Assembly (NCBI GenBank): GCA_035560235.1
Contig: DATMAG010000100.1
Span: 62,001-126,000, forward strand
Direction of reading: 5' to 3'
Length of the DNA stretch: 64,000 nucleotides
From: DASRDU01 sp035560235
GTDB lineage: Bacteria > Acidobacteriota > Blastocatellia > RBC074
Shown piece by piece: positions 26,688 to 35,325 of this stretch. Every line of letters begins with the position of its first letter. The first letter of the stretch is position 1. Made by a program: the position numbers and the translations under genes. The notes below the pieces were generated by a model. The model was not told where the DNA came from, did no database searches, and saw nothing but the letters and a program-made list of their open reading frames with translations.

Positions 26688-28328
26688 TTACACCTTCAGT
26701 TCAGCCGTTGGCAAAAACTTCGGCGCGCGACGGTGTTTTGTGGCCTGCTCGAAGGCATACGCATAGCTGATCAGTCGGCCTTCGCTCCAGGCCGCGCCGA
26801 AAAACGACAAGCCGACCGGCAGACCAAAAACATAACCAGCCGGAACAGTGACGTGCGGATAACCGGCCACCGCCGGCGGCGTCGAACAGCCGCCCGTGAA
26901 ATGATCGCCGTTGGCCGGATCGGTCAGCCAGGGAATGCCGTCAGTCGGCGCCACAATTGCATCAAGCCGGTGCTTTTTGAGCGCGGCATCAATGCCTTCA
27001 GCGCGAGAGAGCCGCAGATTTTTCGCCAGCGCCTTTTTGTACTGCGGGCTGCTGAGATCACCCTTCGCTTCAGCCCTGATCATAATGTCCTGACCAAACC
27101 AGGGCATTTCGCGGTCGCGGTTCTTTTCGTTGAATTCAATGACTTCCTTCATTGACCTGACCGGGGCTTTCGGGCCGAGCGCGGCCAGGTATTTATTCAG
27201 ATCGGCCTTGAATTCATAAAGCAGCACCTCAAATTCCGAATCGCCGTACTTGCCGTTGTTCGGCAATTCCGCCGGATCAACGACTTCAGCGCCGAGCCGT
27301 TTGATGACCTCAATCGCTTCACTCATCAGCCGGTCAACTTTTTCATTGAAGCCGAACAGATTTCTGGCAATGCCAATGCGCGCGCCTTTCAGCGCGTTCG
27401 GATCAGGAAACTTTGTGTAATCGCTGAGCGCGCGCCCCTGGCTCGCCTTCGTCGCCTCGTCGCGCCCGTCAATTCCTGTCATTGCGCCAAGCAGAATTGC
27501 GGCATCGGCCACCGTGCGCGCCATCGGCCCGGCGGTGTCCTGGCTGTGCGCAATCGGAATGATCCCTGAACGGCTGAGCAGTCCGAGCGTCGGCTTGATG
27601 CCAACGAGCGAATTGTTGCTCGAAGGGCTGACCACCGAGCCGTCAGTTTCAGTCCCGACGGCGACGGCGCACAGATTCGCTGCCGCCGCTGCGCCTGAGC
27701 CTGAACTTGAACCGCTCGTGTTGCGGTCGAGCGCGTAAGGATTGCGCGTCAGCCCGCCGCGCCCGCTCCAGCCGCTGACTGATTTCGACGATCTGAAATT
27801 GGCCCATTCGCTCAGATTCGTTTTGCCGATGATGACCGCTCCGGCAGCGCGCAGCCGTTCGACGATGAACGCATCGCGCGGCGCAATCGAACCGGCGAGC
27901 GCAAGCGATCCGGCAGTCGTCTGCATCTTGTCTGCCGTATCAATGTTGTCCTTGATCAGCACCGGAATGCCGTGCAGCGGCCCGCGCACGCGTCCTGACT
28001 TGCGTTCACCATCGAGCGCGGCGGCAATGCTGAGCGCGTCCGGGTTGAGTTCGATTACTGAATTGACCTTCGGCCCGTTGCGGTCAATTTCATCAATGCG
28101 CGCCAGGTACATTTCAGCAATCGCCTGAGCCGTGTACCGGCCTGATTTCATCGCGTCCTGCAATCCGGCAATGGTGATCTCTTCGAGTTCAAACGGAGCG
28201 GGCGCTGAAGCAGCCAGCGGCTGTCGCGCCATTACTGCGCTGATGACGACCGCTGCGCTGGTCTGCGCGCCCGTTTTCAGAAAGCTGCGACGGTTGCGAT
28301 TCGGGAGTCTGTTTTTTCTTTCTTTCAT
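26688..28328 (-). CDS. Exported amidase (amidase signature family)
   Basis: A 546-residue amide hydrolase. The N-terminus has a Tat-type signal (NRRSFLKTGAQTSAAVVISAV). The amidase core has the catalytic Lys in PVLIKDNID (about residue 128), the cis-Ser region TSGSSSGSGAA and the nucleophile region ETDGSVVSP, completing the Ser-cisSer-Lys triad, then SLVGIKPT. It is not GatA: it is exported and no gatB or gatC is nearby. Substrate is unknown; secreted amidases of this class act on peptide or aliphatic amides. The gene lies 6 nt downstream of the endonuclease V stop, suggesting joint transcription. Confidence 0.88.
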   Translation of the reverse strand: MKERKNRLPNRNRRSFLKTGAQTSAAVVISAVMARQPLAASAPAPFELEEITIAGLQDAMKSGRYTAQAIAEMYLARIDEIDRNGPKVNSVIELNPDALSIAAALDGERKSGRVRGPLHGIPVLIKDNIDTADKMQTTAGSLALAGSIAPRDAFIVERLRAAGAVIIGKTNLSEWANFRSSKSVSGWSGRGGLTRNPYALDRNTSGSSSGSGAAAAANLCAVAVGTETDGSVVSPSSNNSLVGIKPTLGLLSRSGIIPIAHSQDTAGPMARTVADAAILLGAMTGIDGRDEATKASQGRALSDYTKFPDPNALKGARIGIARNLFGFNEKVDRLMSEAIEVIKRLGAEVVDPAELPNNGKYGDSEFEVLLYEFKADLNKYLAALGPKAPVRSMKEVIEFNEKNRDREMPWFGQDIMIRAEAKGDLSSPQYKKALAKNLRLSRAEGIDAALKKHRLDAIVAPTDGIPWLTDPANGDHFTGGCSTPPAVAGYPHVTVPAGYVFGLPVGLSFFGAAWSEGRLISYAYAFEQATKHRRAPKFLPTAELKV

Positions 28329-28334
28329 CTCGGT

Positions 28335-29060
28335 TCAGGGTTCTGGAGGGATCCACTCTTCGCCCCGGCGCATTGCGTTGACCAGCAGATGCGCGAGGCG
28401 GGTTGGTTCAGGGATACGATACTGACTGCGACCGGCGGCATAACCTCTGACACAGCGCAGAGCCAGGTCAATTGCGCTCGGAATGTCGGCCAGGTGGCCG
28501 GGTGAAACATAGACAGGTTTGACGCGGTTCTTTGTGCGCAGCGCCGCGCCGATTGTTTCTCCGCGATGAATCATCGGCGACCAGCTTCCGGCCTGCTCTG
28601 CGGGTTCTTCATATCTGCCGGTCAGGACCGTTTTGGCGCACCCCACAGTCGGCAGATCAATCAGCAGTCCGACGTGCGAAGCGATGCCGAGACGGCGCGG
28701 ATGCGCGATGCCCTGTCCGTCAAGCATCACCACGTCAGGCCGCACCGTCAGCTTTTCCCACGCTTCGAGCAGCGCCGGCACTTCGCGGAACGAAAGCAGC
28801 CCCGGAATGTACGGAAACTTCATCGTGCCGACGATGCCCGAGGTGGTCACGACTTCGAGTTCCGGCAGACGCAGCACGACTATCGCGGCATAAACCACGT
28901 CGGAGAATCTGTTGCAGGAGATGTCCGCTCCGGCCACGAGCCGCACCGACGCAGGCAGCGGCTGAAGCACGACGCGGTCGCGCAGTTCGTGCTGCACGAC
29001 GACGGCTTCAGTCGGACTCACCTCCCAGGAGTGCAGTTGATTGACTTGATTATGTGCCAT
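28335..29060 (-). CDS. nfi: Deoxyribonuclease V (endonuclease V)
   Basis: A 241-residue repair nuclease that cuts near deoxyinosine and other deaminated bases. Motifs: the metal-binding Asp in AGADISCN, YIPGLLSFRE (the family's hallmark around residue 100), and LDGQGIAHPRRLGIASHVG with the second Asp, followed by PTVGCAKT. The ATG at 29060 gives the usual length; the frame continues upstream to 29372 but this overlaps the neighbouring gene and lacks family similarity. With the glycosylase at 17440 and RecU at 30015 the window carries several repair genes. Confidence 0.93.
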   Translation of the reverse strand: MAHNQVNQLHSWEVSPTEAVVVQHELRDRVVLQPLPASVRLVAGADISCNRFSDVVYAAIVVLRLPELEVVTTSGIVGTMKFPYIPGLLSFREVPALLEAWEKLTVRPDVVMLDGQGIAHPRRLGIASHVGLLIDLPTVGCAKTVLTGRYEEPAEQAGSWSPMIHRGETIGAALRTKNRVKPVYVSPGHLADIPSAIDLALRCVRGYAAGRSQYRIPEPTRLAHLLVNAMRRGEEWIPPEP

Positions 29061-29127
29061 TGGTTCGCGCCTGTTGTAGCACAGGTGAGCCGATTTCAGA
29101 ACCGTTGCCGGACACTCACGGGCTGCT

Positions 29128-29901
29128 TCAGTTTTTTGCGGCTGATCTGACCGACTCCAGGCGCTCCCGCGCCTTCTGCGCCTCGTCACTGCGCGGATAT
29201 TTGCGCAGCAGTTCACGATAAGCCGCGCCATCATAAGCCAGGCGATCAGCCTGAGCCTCGTAATCGAAGGTGATGCCCGCCCGGTTCCAGCGATCAAGGC
29301 CTGTGTGATTGAGCAGATAATCGCGGCGGCTGGCCTGCGAAACTGTGGCTGCCTCGCCCGCATCTCTCGCACGTTTGCGCGCTTCGCGGGTCAGGCGGGC
29401 GCTCGCGGCTTCAGCCGCTTCGCCCAGCAGCAGCAGCGCACGCGGAGCGACAGCGGTGTTGCGAAATTCGTCAGCGCAGATGCGGGCCAGCCTTGCGCGG
29501 GTGAAATCGTCCGCGGACTCTTCGATCATCCTGAGCAGGCGCGCAGCATCTTCAGCGCGGCCTGAGCGCACGACGGCTTCAGCCAGAATCCAGCCGCGCG
29601 TGCGGCGCGTGACCGCGACCAGACAGTAGACCGGCCCGTCCTTCGCTCCGCCGATTCTGCTGATGCCGATGACGCGCCCGCGCCGCAGTCGCTGCAGCAG
29701 CGGAGCCTTGACGTCAGGCTGCTGGCGCAGCGCCGACAGGCGTTCATCAATCACGACCGCGCGCTGCCCCGGCAGGTTCTGAGCGCGCCGGGCAGCGTTT
29801 TGCGCGTTTGCTGACGACACGCACAGTGCAGCGAGCAGCGCGGGAATGAGCAGAGAACAGCGAATCACAGGACGAACCGGAGCGAGGTGACAGAGTTTCA
29901 T
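29128..29901 (-). CDS. Secreted protein with SH3-like region, function unknown
   Basis: A 257-residue exported protein. A Sec signal covers about residues 8-33 (IRCSLLIPALLAALCVSSANAQ). The stretch VVIDERLSALRQQPDVKAPLLQRLRRGR to RGWILAEAVV (about 47-115) has the look of a bacterial SH3 domain. The C-terminal half is Ala/Arg-rich helices ending in a TPR-like repeat (AYRELLRKYPRSDEAQKARERL). Such proteins often bind cell wall or assemble envelope complexes; this is inference. The ATG at 29901 has an AGGAGAG site 6 nt upstream. Confidence 0.7.
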   Translation of the reverse strand: MKLCHLAPVRPVIRCSLLIPALLAALCVSSANAQNAARRAQNLPGQRAVVIDERLSALRQQPDVKAPLLQRLRRGRVIGISRIGGAKDGPVYCLVAVTRRTRGWILAEAVVRSGRAEDAARLLRMIEESADDFTRARLARICADEFRNTAVAPRALLLLGEAAEAASARLTREARKRARDAGEAATVSQASRRDYLLNHTGLDRWNRAGITFDYEAQADRLAYDGAAYRELLRKYPRSDEAQKARERLESVRSAAKN

Positions 29902-30014
29902 ATGAGTCTCTCCTGCTGAAATGGTTTGTTGCCGGGCTGAGTGAAGTCTTTCGGAAGGAGCTGAGGTCTGAAAAATCTGCTCCATCTGCAAGTGAGAAAA
30001 CCGGGCAAAACATT

Positions 30015-30719
30015 TCAGCCGACGGCGAGTTTGCGCGGCAGGCGTCTTCTGGCAGGCGCAGGAGTCAGGCTGAAACGCATAAAGTCGCGGCCATAGCGGC
30101 GCTCCTGCTCTTCGATGGCGGTCAGATAATCGTAAATCAGCAGCCCCTTGCCCGCTGGCGCAGGCGTCAGATACTGGCTGAAGAAATGCCAGGGCAGGCT
30201 TTTGCGCGTGCTTTCAGTGCGCCAGATCGTGAGTACCTGAATCGGCAGAAAGTAGACCTGGTGATGTTTGCTGAATTCAACCAGAAACCCGGCGACCGCG
30301 CCGACTCTGGCCATGTGTTCGAGAAAGATCACCTGGTGCGCGTGCAGGTTGTCGAAATCAAGCGCCTCGCGCCGCGTCGTCTTGGCGTCGAAAAAGATCG
30401 CGCGCCCGTCCGGCGCGATGGCGCCGCCGTAATCAGGCTCGGCCTTCGATTCGGGAATGAATGCGCGCCAGTCGCTGAGCTTGTGCTCGCTGACTGCGGC
30501 CCTGAGCGAGGACGAAGAGAGGCGCGCCTGTGAACTGCCGGACGGGAAATTGATTGAAGGCAGCGCCAGCCCGCGCCGGTTCTGATCGCGTTCGAGGATG
30601 AACTTGCCTGGGACGGCTTTGCGTGTGATGACGGCGCGCCCGGATTTTTTGTAGGCTTCATTGGTGCGATTGATCGCCTCCTGAAAGCCGCTCCCGGTTT
30701 CCGCGCCGCGTCTGGTCAT
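30015..30719 (-). CDS. recU: RecU-type Holliday junction resolvase
   Basis: A 234-residue protein matching the RecU nuclease fold (PF03838): GSGFQEAINRTNEAYKKSGRA at the N-terminus with the catalytic Glu, PDYGG (first Asp), FFDAKTTRREALDF with the Asp and Lys of the PD-(D/E)XK core, then HQVIFLEHMARVGAVAGFLV. RecU resolves recombination intermediates and is best known from Bacillota, which lack RuvC. Here it lies downstream of yebC, the gene that often precedes ruvC in other bacteria, so it may take RuvC's place. No ribosome site is seen before the ATG at 30719, which directly follows a repeat element. Confidence 0.8.
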   Translation of the reverse strand: MTRRGAETGSGFQEAINRTNEAYKKSGRAVITRKAVPGKFILERDQNRRGLALPSINFPSGSSQARLSSSSLRAAVSEHKLSDWRAFIPESKAEPDYGGAIAPDGRAIFFDAKTTRREALDFDNLHAHQVIFLEHMARVGAVAGFLVEFSKHHQVYFLPIQVLTIWRTESTRKSLPWHFFSQYLTPAPAGKGLLIYDYLTAIEEQERRYGRDFMRFSLTPAPARRRLPRKLAVG

Positions 30720-30720
30720 A

Positions 30721-30825
30721 GGTCAGTGGTCAGTGGTCAGTGATTAGCGGGCAGTGAACAGTCAGGGGCCGGTAAATACTCGCGTTCTTCACTCTTCACT
30801 AATCACTGACCACTGATCACTGACC
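30721..30825. repeat. Inverted repeat of ggtcagtg units between yebC and recU
   Basis: 30721-30747 (three ggtcagtg units ending in attag) pairs with 30799-30825 at 26 of 27 positions, leaving a 51-nt loop. The arms are tandem heptamer/octamer repeats, a type seen as dispersed intergenic elements. It separates yebC from recU and could form a stable RNA hairpin, reducing transcription into recU or protecting the upstream mRNA. Confidence 0.8.
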
Positions 30826-30832
30826 ACTCTTC

Positions 30833-31582
30833 TCAGGCATTCTGCTCAAGAATCTTTTCGTCAATGTCGAAGTTGGCGTAGACGTTCTGCACGTCGTCGT
30901 GATCGTCGAGCGCCTCGTAAAGTTTGAGCATCTGTGTGGCCTGGCTGCCTTCGAGGTGGATGTAATTCTGCGGCACCATCGCAATTTCAGAAGCGACCGG
31001 CTCGATGCCTTTGGCCTTGATCGCATCAAGTACCGCGTGAAAGTTTTCCGGCGCAGTGTAAATCTGATAGGAGCCGTCTTCGGTCTGCATGTCATCGGCC
31101 CCGGCTTCGAGCGCGATTTCCAGCATCTCGTCTTCCGATTTCGCTCCGGCGTCAACGGTGATCGTCCCTTTTTTATTGAACATCCACGCGACTGAACCCG
31201 CTTCGCCGAGGTTGCCGCCGTTTTTTGAAAACAGGTGGCGCAGTTCGGAAACCGTGCGGTTGCGGTTGTCAGTCGTCGCTTCGATGATGACCGCCACGCC
31301 GCCCGGCCCGTAACCTTCGTACATGACTTCGTCGTAATTGACGCCTTCGATTTCACCTGTGCCGCGCTTGATGGCGCGTTCAATCGTCTCGTTCGGCATG
31401 TTGGCTGCCTTGGCATCAGCGACGACCTTGCGCAGGCGCGGATTGGCGTTGACGTCGCCGCTGCCGCCGACGCGGGCCGAAATGGTGATCTCCTTGATCA
31501 GTTTCGTAAACAGCTTACCGCGCCTGGCGTCAAGCGCGCCCTTCTTGTGCTTGATGGTATGCCACTTTGAATGCCCTGACAT
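30833..31582 (-). CDS. yebC: YebC/PmpR-family protein
   Basis: A 249-residue protein of the YebC/PmpR family (PF01709). The opening MSGHSKWHTIKHKKGALDARRGKLFTKLIKEI, cut here into its parts GHSKWHTIKHKK and KLFTKLIKEI, is diagnostic; YEGYGPGGVA and the GSVAWMFNKKG region follow. The family was described as transcription regulators and more recently as translation factors easing ribosome stalling at proline stretches. A GAGG site lies upstream of the ATG. It has its own candidate promoter at 31632-31640. Confidence 0.95.
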   Translation of the reverse strand: MSGHSKWHTIKHKKGALDARRGKLFTKLIKEITISARVGGSGDVNANPRLRKVVADAKAANMPNETIERAIKRGTGEIEGVNYDEVMYEGYGPGGVAVIIEATTDNRNRTVSELRHLFSKNGGNLGEAGSVAWMFNKKGTITVDAGAKSEDEMLEIALEAGADDMQTEDGSYQIYTAPENFHAVLDAIKAKGIEPVASEIAMVPQNYIHLEGSQATQMLKLYEALDDHDDVQNVYANFDIDEKILEQNA

Positions 31583-31631
31583 AAACTGAACCTCTGTATG
31601 GTGGGGTAAATAATTGATGACTTAAGACGGG

Positions 31632-31640
31632 AATATAGCA
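31632..31640 (-). promoter_or_regulatory. Candidate extended -10 promoter of yebC
   Basis: On the minus strand TGCTATATT (31640-31632) is an extended -10 (TGn plus TATATT), 50 nt upstream of the yebC ATG at 31582. The -35 region is poor, which fits extended -10 promoters. Confidence 0.42.
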
Positions 31641-31683
31641 AAAAGCCCGCGCCGGTTGCCAGTCTCTGAACCTGATTCGGGAT

Positions 31684-32949
31684 TTAGTTTCTGACTTCGG
31701 CCTGTGAGCGGGCAGTGAGGAAGAACAGGGCGATCAGCGCGAGCAGCAGCCCTTCGGTGGCAAAGACCTGCGTGGGCGAAAAGTGTTTGAGCAGCAGGCC
31801 CGTCACCAGACTGCCGAGTGGCATCCCGCCGCGAAAGGCTGTGTTGTAAATGCTCATCACGCGCCCCCGCATCTCGTCATTGACGAGCAGTTGCACGAGC
31901 GACGCAATCGGCGCAAAGCTCGCCATCATAAATACGCCGCCCAGATAAACCAGCAGGTAAGCCAGCGGAACATTCGTCGTAAAGGCGAAGGCCGTGATAA
32001 TCAGACCGAGGATGATCTGCATGCGCAGCGCGATGCGCCCCTTGTGCGGGGCATCGCCGAGCCAGGCCACGACAAGCGCGCCGGTGACTGCGCCCGCGCC
32101 CGACATCGCCAGCAGATGGCTGAACCCCTGAACCTCCATCCTGAAGATCTCTCTGGCGAAGAAGGAGAGAAAGGTCACCAGTTGAAAGCCGAGAAATGAG
32201 AGCGCAAAGGCCAGCAGCGTCAGCGAACGCAGCGCCGACTGATGCCAGACGAAGGCCAGACCGAGGCGCATTTCATTGCGCATGTTGCGGCCATTGCCCG
32301 TCTGCGGAACGTACTGCACACTGATGAGCGAAAGCGCAATGATGACCGCTACGAATGAAAGCCCATTGAGTCCGAAACAGGCCGCCGCGCCCAGCGCCGC
32401 CAGCGCCTCGCCCGCCATCATCGGCCCGACAATGCGCGCCAGATTGAACTGAATCGAATTGAGCGCCAGCGCATTGGCCAGATCGCGCCGTTCCACGAGC
32501 GTCGGAATCAGTGCCTGATAGGCCGGGCCGCCAAACGATTGCGCGACTCCGGTCAGCAGCGAAAGCAGCAGAATGTGCCAGACTGAAACCACGCCCAGCC
32601 ACGCCAGCAGCGCCAGCGCAAAAGCGAAACTCAGTTGCATGTACTGCGATCCGAGCAGAATGCGGCGGCGGTCGGTGCGGTCGGCCACAACGCCGCCGAC
32701 CAGCGAGAGAAAGAGAATCGGCGCGGTCGCCAGAAATTCGTTGAAGCCCAGATAGGACGGGTCGTTTGTCAGTTGCAGAATCAGCCAGCTCTGTGCGGCC
32801 TGCTGCATCCACGTTCCGGCACTGGAAGTGAACGCGCCGAACCAGAGCAGCCGGAAATCCCGGTAAGCAAAGGCGCGAAAGAGCCGATTCAGCGGCTTTT
32901 GTCCGGGAACCGGGTCAATGGCAGGCTCTGGTGCAGCGGCGCGTTTCAT
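31684..32949 (-). CDS. MFS transporter, EntS-like
   Basis: A 421-residue major facilitator with about 12 membrane segments. The loop after the second helix has GGVVADRTDRRRILL, the typical GxxxD(R)xGRR-like motif A, and the protein opens with FAYRDFRLLWFGAFTSSAGTWMQQ, a pattern seen in the EntS/MFS_3 exporter group. It probably exports small molecules with proton antiport; the substrate is unknown. It stands alone between yebC and the Dabb gene, with a strong hairpin upstream of its start that would end the preceding transcript. No clear ribosome site was seen at the ATG. Confidence 0.85.
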   Translation of the reverse strand: MKRAAAPEPAIDPVPGQKPLNRLFRAFAYRDFRLLWFGAFTSSAGTWMQQAAQSWLILQLTNDPSYLGFNEFLATAPILFLSLVGGVVADRTDRRRILLGSQYMQLSFAFALALLAWLGVVSVWHILLLSLLTGVAQSFGGPAYQALIPTLVERRDLANALALNSIQFNLARIVGPMMAGEALAALGAAACFGLNGLSFVAVIIALSLISVQYVPQTGNGRNMRNEMRLGLAFVWHQSALRSLTLLAFALSFLGFQLVTFLSFFAREIFRMEVQGFSHLLAMSGAGAVTGALVVAWLGDAPHKGRIALRMQIILGLIITAFAFTTNVPLAYLLVYLGGVFMMASFAPIASLVQLLVNDEMRGRVMSIYNTAFRGGMPLGSLVTGLLLKHFSPTQVFATEGLLLALIALFFLTARSQAEVRN

Positions 32950-32989
32950 CAGAAGTTGTGAGAGGCGAATCGTAAAGGCGCAAGTGAAG

Positions 32990-33021
32990 CCGGGAGAGCA
33001 GGCAGTTGCCCGCTCTCCCGG
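32990..33021 (-). terminator. Hairpin downstream of the Dabb gene
   Basis: ccgggagagc (32990-32999) pairs perfectly with gctctcccgg (33012-33021) around a 12-nt loop. It lies just after the Dabb gene stop (33031) on the minus strand and before the MFS start. The following run is CTTCACTTG rather than a pure U-tract, so efficiency is uncertain. Confidence 0.55.
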
Positions 33022-33030
33022 TTTCAGAGG

Positions 33031-33486
33031 TTACTTCTTTTTTCCTGCACTGGCCGGAGCTTCGTTGGTGGCCTGGAATGAGCGACTCGTGTCGCGGTAC
33101 GGTTCATACAACTGCTTCGACCACTCTTCGTGCTTCGGATTGGTCCGGTAGGCTTCGGCTGCCGCTTCGCTCTCGAATTCGATGACGAAGATCGTGTCGA
33201 GTTTCTGATCCTGAGTCAGATTCTGCACCCGGAGGGGCTTGAGCCAGATGTTTTTGATGCCGGGAATTTCAGCCGCCATGGTTTTGATTCCGTCAATCGC
33301 CTTCTGCCGCTGTTCGGGCGTGGCCTCGGCTTTCCACCTGAGCGCGACCAGATGAATGACCGAGGTCGGCATCCCGTATTTATTCTTCTTCTGGCCGATT
33401 ACCACCCCGACGGCAAAGACCGCCGCCAGCACGCAAACCATCAGGCATACAGGCAGAACCCTGCGCCACAACACACTGTTTCTCAT
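33031..33486 (-). CDS. Membrane-anchored Dabb (stress-responsive alpha/beta-barrel) protein
   Basis: A 151-residue protein with an N-terminal membrane segment (about 7-27, RVLPVCLMVCVLAAVFAVGVV) and a single Dabb-type ferredoxin-like domain: SVIHLVALRWKAEATPEQR, then AEIPGIKNIWLKP, and FVIEFESEAAAEAYRTNPKHEEW. Dabb proteins are dimeric barrels of mostly unknown role; an anchored periplasmic form is less usual than the cytosolic one. The C-terminus is Lys-rich. The ATG at 33486 has a strong AAGGAG site; a longer in-frame start at 33579 is not supported. Confidence 0.82.
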   Translation of the reverse strand: MRNSVLWRRVLPVCLMVCVLAAVFAVGVVIGQKKNKYGMPTSVIHLVALRWKAEATPEQRQKAIDGIKTMAAEIPGIKNIWLKPLRVQNLTQDQKLDTIFVIEFESEAAAEAYRTNPKHEEWSKQLYEPYRDTSRSFQATNEAPASAGKKK

Positions 33487-33796
33487 TCGTTTCTCCTTCC
33501 TCAGATCGAGCCTGGATGTCAGGCAATGATGCTGCCTTTCAAGATCTTCCCGCGTCATTGATTGAGCGAACGCGGGCAATGAAGTGCGATGACGGTGATA
33601 CTACTACGCGACCATCACTGAACGCTACCGGTTCAGGTTACGTGGCGGGGCCGTTTCGGTTCACAGATTTTTCTTGTTCCGGCTGTCGGGCTGGTTTACT
33701 CTGCGCGCGTCCCGGCTCTGCCAGTCCACTGAGTCGGCCCGGCCTCAGAAAACACATCAGTCAGACAACCCGCCGTTCCAGTTCGGAGGAAAACCA
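33487..33796. other. Divergent intergenic region
   Basis: About 310 bases between the Dabb gene (minus) and a secreted protein gene (plus). No gene is supported here. A weak plus-strand promoter candidate (TTGTTC, 17 nt, TACTCT) lies around 33673-33701; a minus-strand TAGTAT-like -10 is also present near 33600. Neither is convincing. Confidence 0.3.
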
Positions 33797-34936
33797 GTGA
33801 AAACCATTCTCTCAGGCGTCGTGTGTGTCGTGGCGCTGCTTGCGCTGCTCGTCAGCGCAGCCAGCGCGCAGCAGGCAGATTCAGCAGGCGCACGCCGCAG
33901 GTCACCTGCGCTCACGATGGATGATCTCGGCAGCAAAGCCGCCCCCGGTCAGGCTGCCCAGGCGAACCAGCCCGGCGCGCCACAGAACGAAGCCTCAGCG
34001 CTGCTGCCAGCCTCGGATGTAATTCTTCAGATTGATGCCCGGCAGGTGCTCAAACTGCTGCTGCCGCAGGTGGGTTCAATGGCTCCGGCTGAATTGCTGA
34101 AAATGAAGCGGCAGCTTGACGAATTCATGAATAAAACCGGCATTGATCCGCTGAAGATTTCCGGCGTGGCCGTCGGCCTCAGCTTCAGCAGCGCCAGCAA
34201 AGCCAGCGGCGCAGTCATCGTTCAGGGAATCGAACCTGATATGCAGAAAATTGCAGCGGCGCTGCGCGCGGAAAAGATCGTCTTCAAAACGCAGACATAT
34301 CAGAGCAAAACCATGCTGCTTGGCACACCTGACGGAAAGACTCTGCCCAGGATGAATCTGACCGGTGCGGCGGGTAAAGCTGAAGAAGTGGCTCTCGCGC
34401 CACTCACTGGCGGTCTGGTGCTCGGCGATCCGGCCAGCGTCAAAAGTGTGCTGGATGCCGAGGCCGGAGCGCGTCCCGGCTTTGCGAATGCGCTGCACAG
34501 CGAAATGCTCGCGCAGGTCAGCCCGTCAGCCATGATCCGATTTTCAGCAGTCATTCCTGACAGCTTCCGCCAGACGCTCAGTCAGCAGGACAAAAGCTTC
34601 TCGCCGTTTGCCGCGATCAGAATGCTTGGCGGCTCGTTCGCCCTGGATGCGGCTGAAAACGGCGGGATGGCGCTCGACCTGCGCGCGCGCACTTCGACCG
34701 CACGCGAGGCCGCACAGCTCAAAACGGCTCTGGACGGACTCGTGATGCTCGGCAAGGGCTTTTTCAGCGGCGGGAAGGATCCGATGGTGCAACTGCTCAG
34801 CCAGGCGCTCGATCAGGTGCAGATCAACGCTCAGGAAGCCGATGTCACACTCTCGCTCTCACTGCCCAAAGCGATGCTGGATCGCTTCAGGGAACTCTCC
34901 TCATCATCAAAGCGCAACGTCGCGCAGAACAGATAG
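33797..34936 (+). CDS. Secreted protein of unknown function
   Basis: A 379-residue exported protein. The GTG at 33797 is chosen as start: it follows GGAGG with 6-nt spacing and opens a signal peptide (KTILSGVVCVVALLALLVSAASAQQ). The mature part is Ala/Leu/Gln-rich, with DVILQIDARQVLKLLLPQ near the middle of the first third and repeated AAxL-type helices; about 190 residues later comes LAPLTGGLVLGDPASV. No motif of known catalysis is seen. It resembles secreted acidobacterial proteins without assigned function. A hairpin at 34960-34998 marks its end. Confidence 0.65.
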   Translation: MKTILSGVVCVVALLALLVSAASAQQADSAGARRRSPALTMDDLGSKAAPGQAAQANQPGAPQNEASALLPASDVILQIDARQVLKLLLPQVGSMAPAELLKMKRQLDEFMNKTGIDPLKISGVAVGLSFSSASKASGAVIVQGIEPDMQKIAAALRAEKIVFKTQTYQSKTMLLGTPDGKTLPRMNLTGAAGKAEEVALAPLTGGLVLGDPASVKSVLDAEAGARPGFANALHSEMLAQVSPSAMIRFSAVIPDSFRQTLSQQDKSFSPFAAIRMLGGSFALDAAENGGMALDLRARTSTAREAAQLKTALDGLVMLGKGFFSGGKDPMVQLLSQALDQVQINAQEADVTLSLSLPKAMLDRFRELSSSSKRNVAQNR

Positions 34937-34959
34937 GCACAGAGGCTGCCGAAACAGCG

Positions 34960-34998
34960 AGGGAGGCGGAGAGAAAAGATTCATCTTTCCGCCTCCCT
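34960..34998 (+). terminator. Hairpin after the secreted protein gene
   Basis: agggaggcgga (34960-34970) pairs with tccgcctccct (34988-34998) around a 17-nt loop, starting 23 nt after the stop codon and followed by tctctggttt. A likely transcription end before yacG. Confidence 0.55.
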
Positions 34999-35121
34999 TC
35001 TCTGGTTTCAGGAGGCTGAACTTCCCGCTCGCAAAAGACGCTTTCGATTTCCCCGCTGCATCCGGTATCATTGCGTTTCGCTTTTGCGCGATCAGCGAAC
35101 TGAGTGCAGTTGAGGTTGGTT

Positions 35122-35325
35122 ATGCGACGATGTCCCGTCTGCCGCCGCGAGGTTGCGTGGGAAGGCAATGAGTGGCGGCCTTTCTGTTCTGAACGATGCC
35201 AGCAGATTGATCTTGGCCGGTGGGCCTCAGAAGAGTATCGCGTCCCGGTCATCTGTCCTGATGCCGAAGAGTTCAGTTCCGAATCGGCCAGCACCGAACA
35301 CAGTTATGATTCCGAAGATCAGTAA
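35122..35325 (+). CDS. yacG: DNA gyrase inhibitor YacG-like zinc protein
   Basis: A 67-residue zinc-binding protein. CPVC (residues 4-7) and FCSERC (21-26) give the four cysteines of the YacG treble-clef; DLGRWASEEYRVP is the family's other signature. YacG from E. coli inhibits DNA gyrase. The ATG at 35122 follows GAGG and gives the normal length; the frame could extend upstream to 35104 but lacks family residues there. Its 3' end overlaps the next gene by 20 nt, an unusually long overlap that suggests coupled translation with a thioredoxin-like lipoprotein. Confidence 0.88.
   Translation: MRRCPVCRREVAWEGNEWRPFCSERCQQIDLGRWASEEYRVPVICPDAEEFSSESASTEHSYDSEDQ

Noticed and set aside
29061..29372. 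N-terminal extension of endonuclease V
   Set aside because: Endonuclease V has normal length from 29060; the extension overlaps the neighbouring secreted protein and has no similarity.
30721..30825. CRISPR-like repeat array
   Set aside because: Units are only about 8 bp, arranged as an inverted pair with no spacers.
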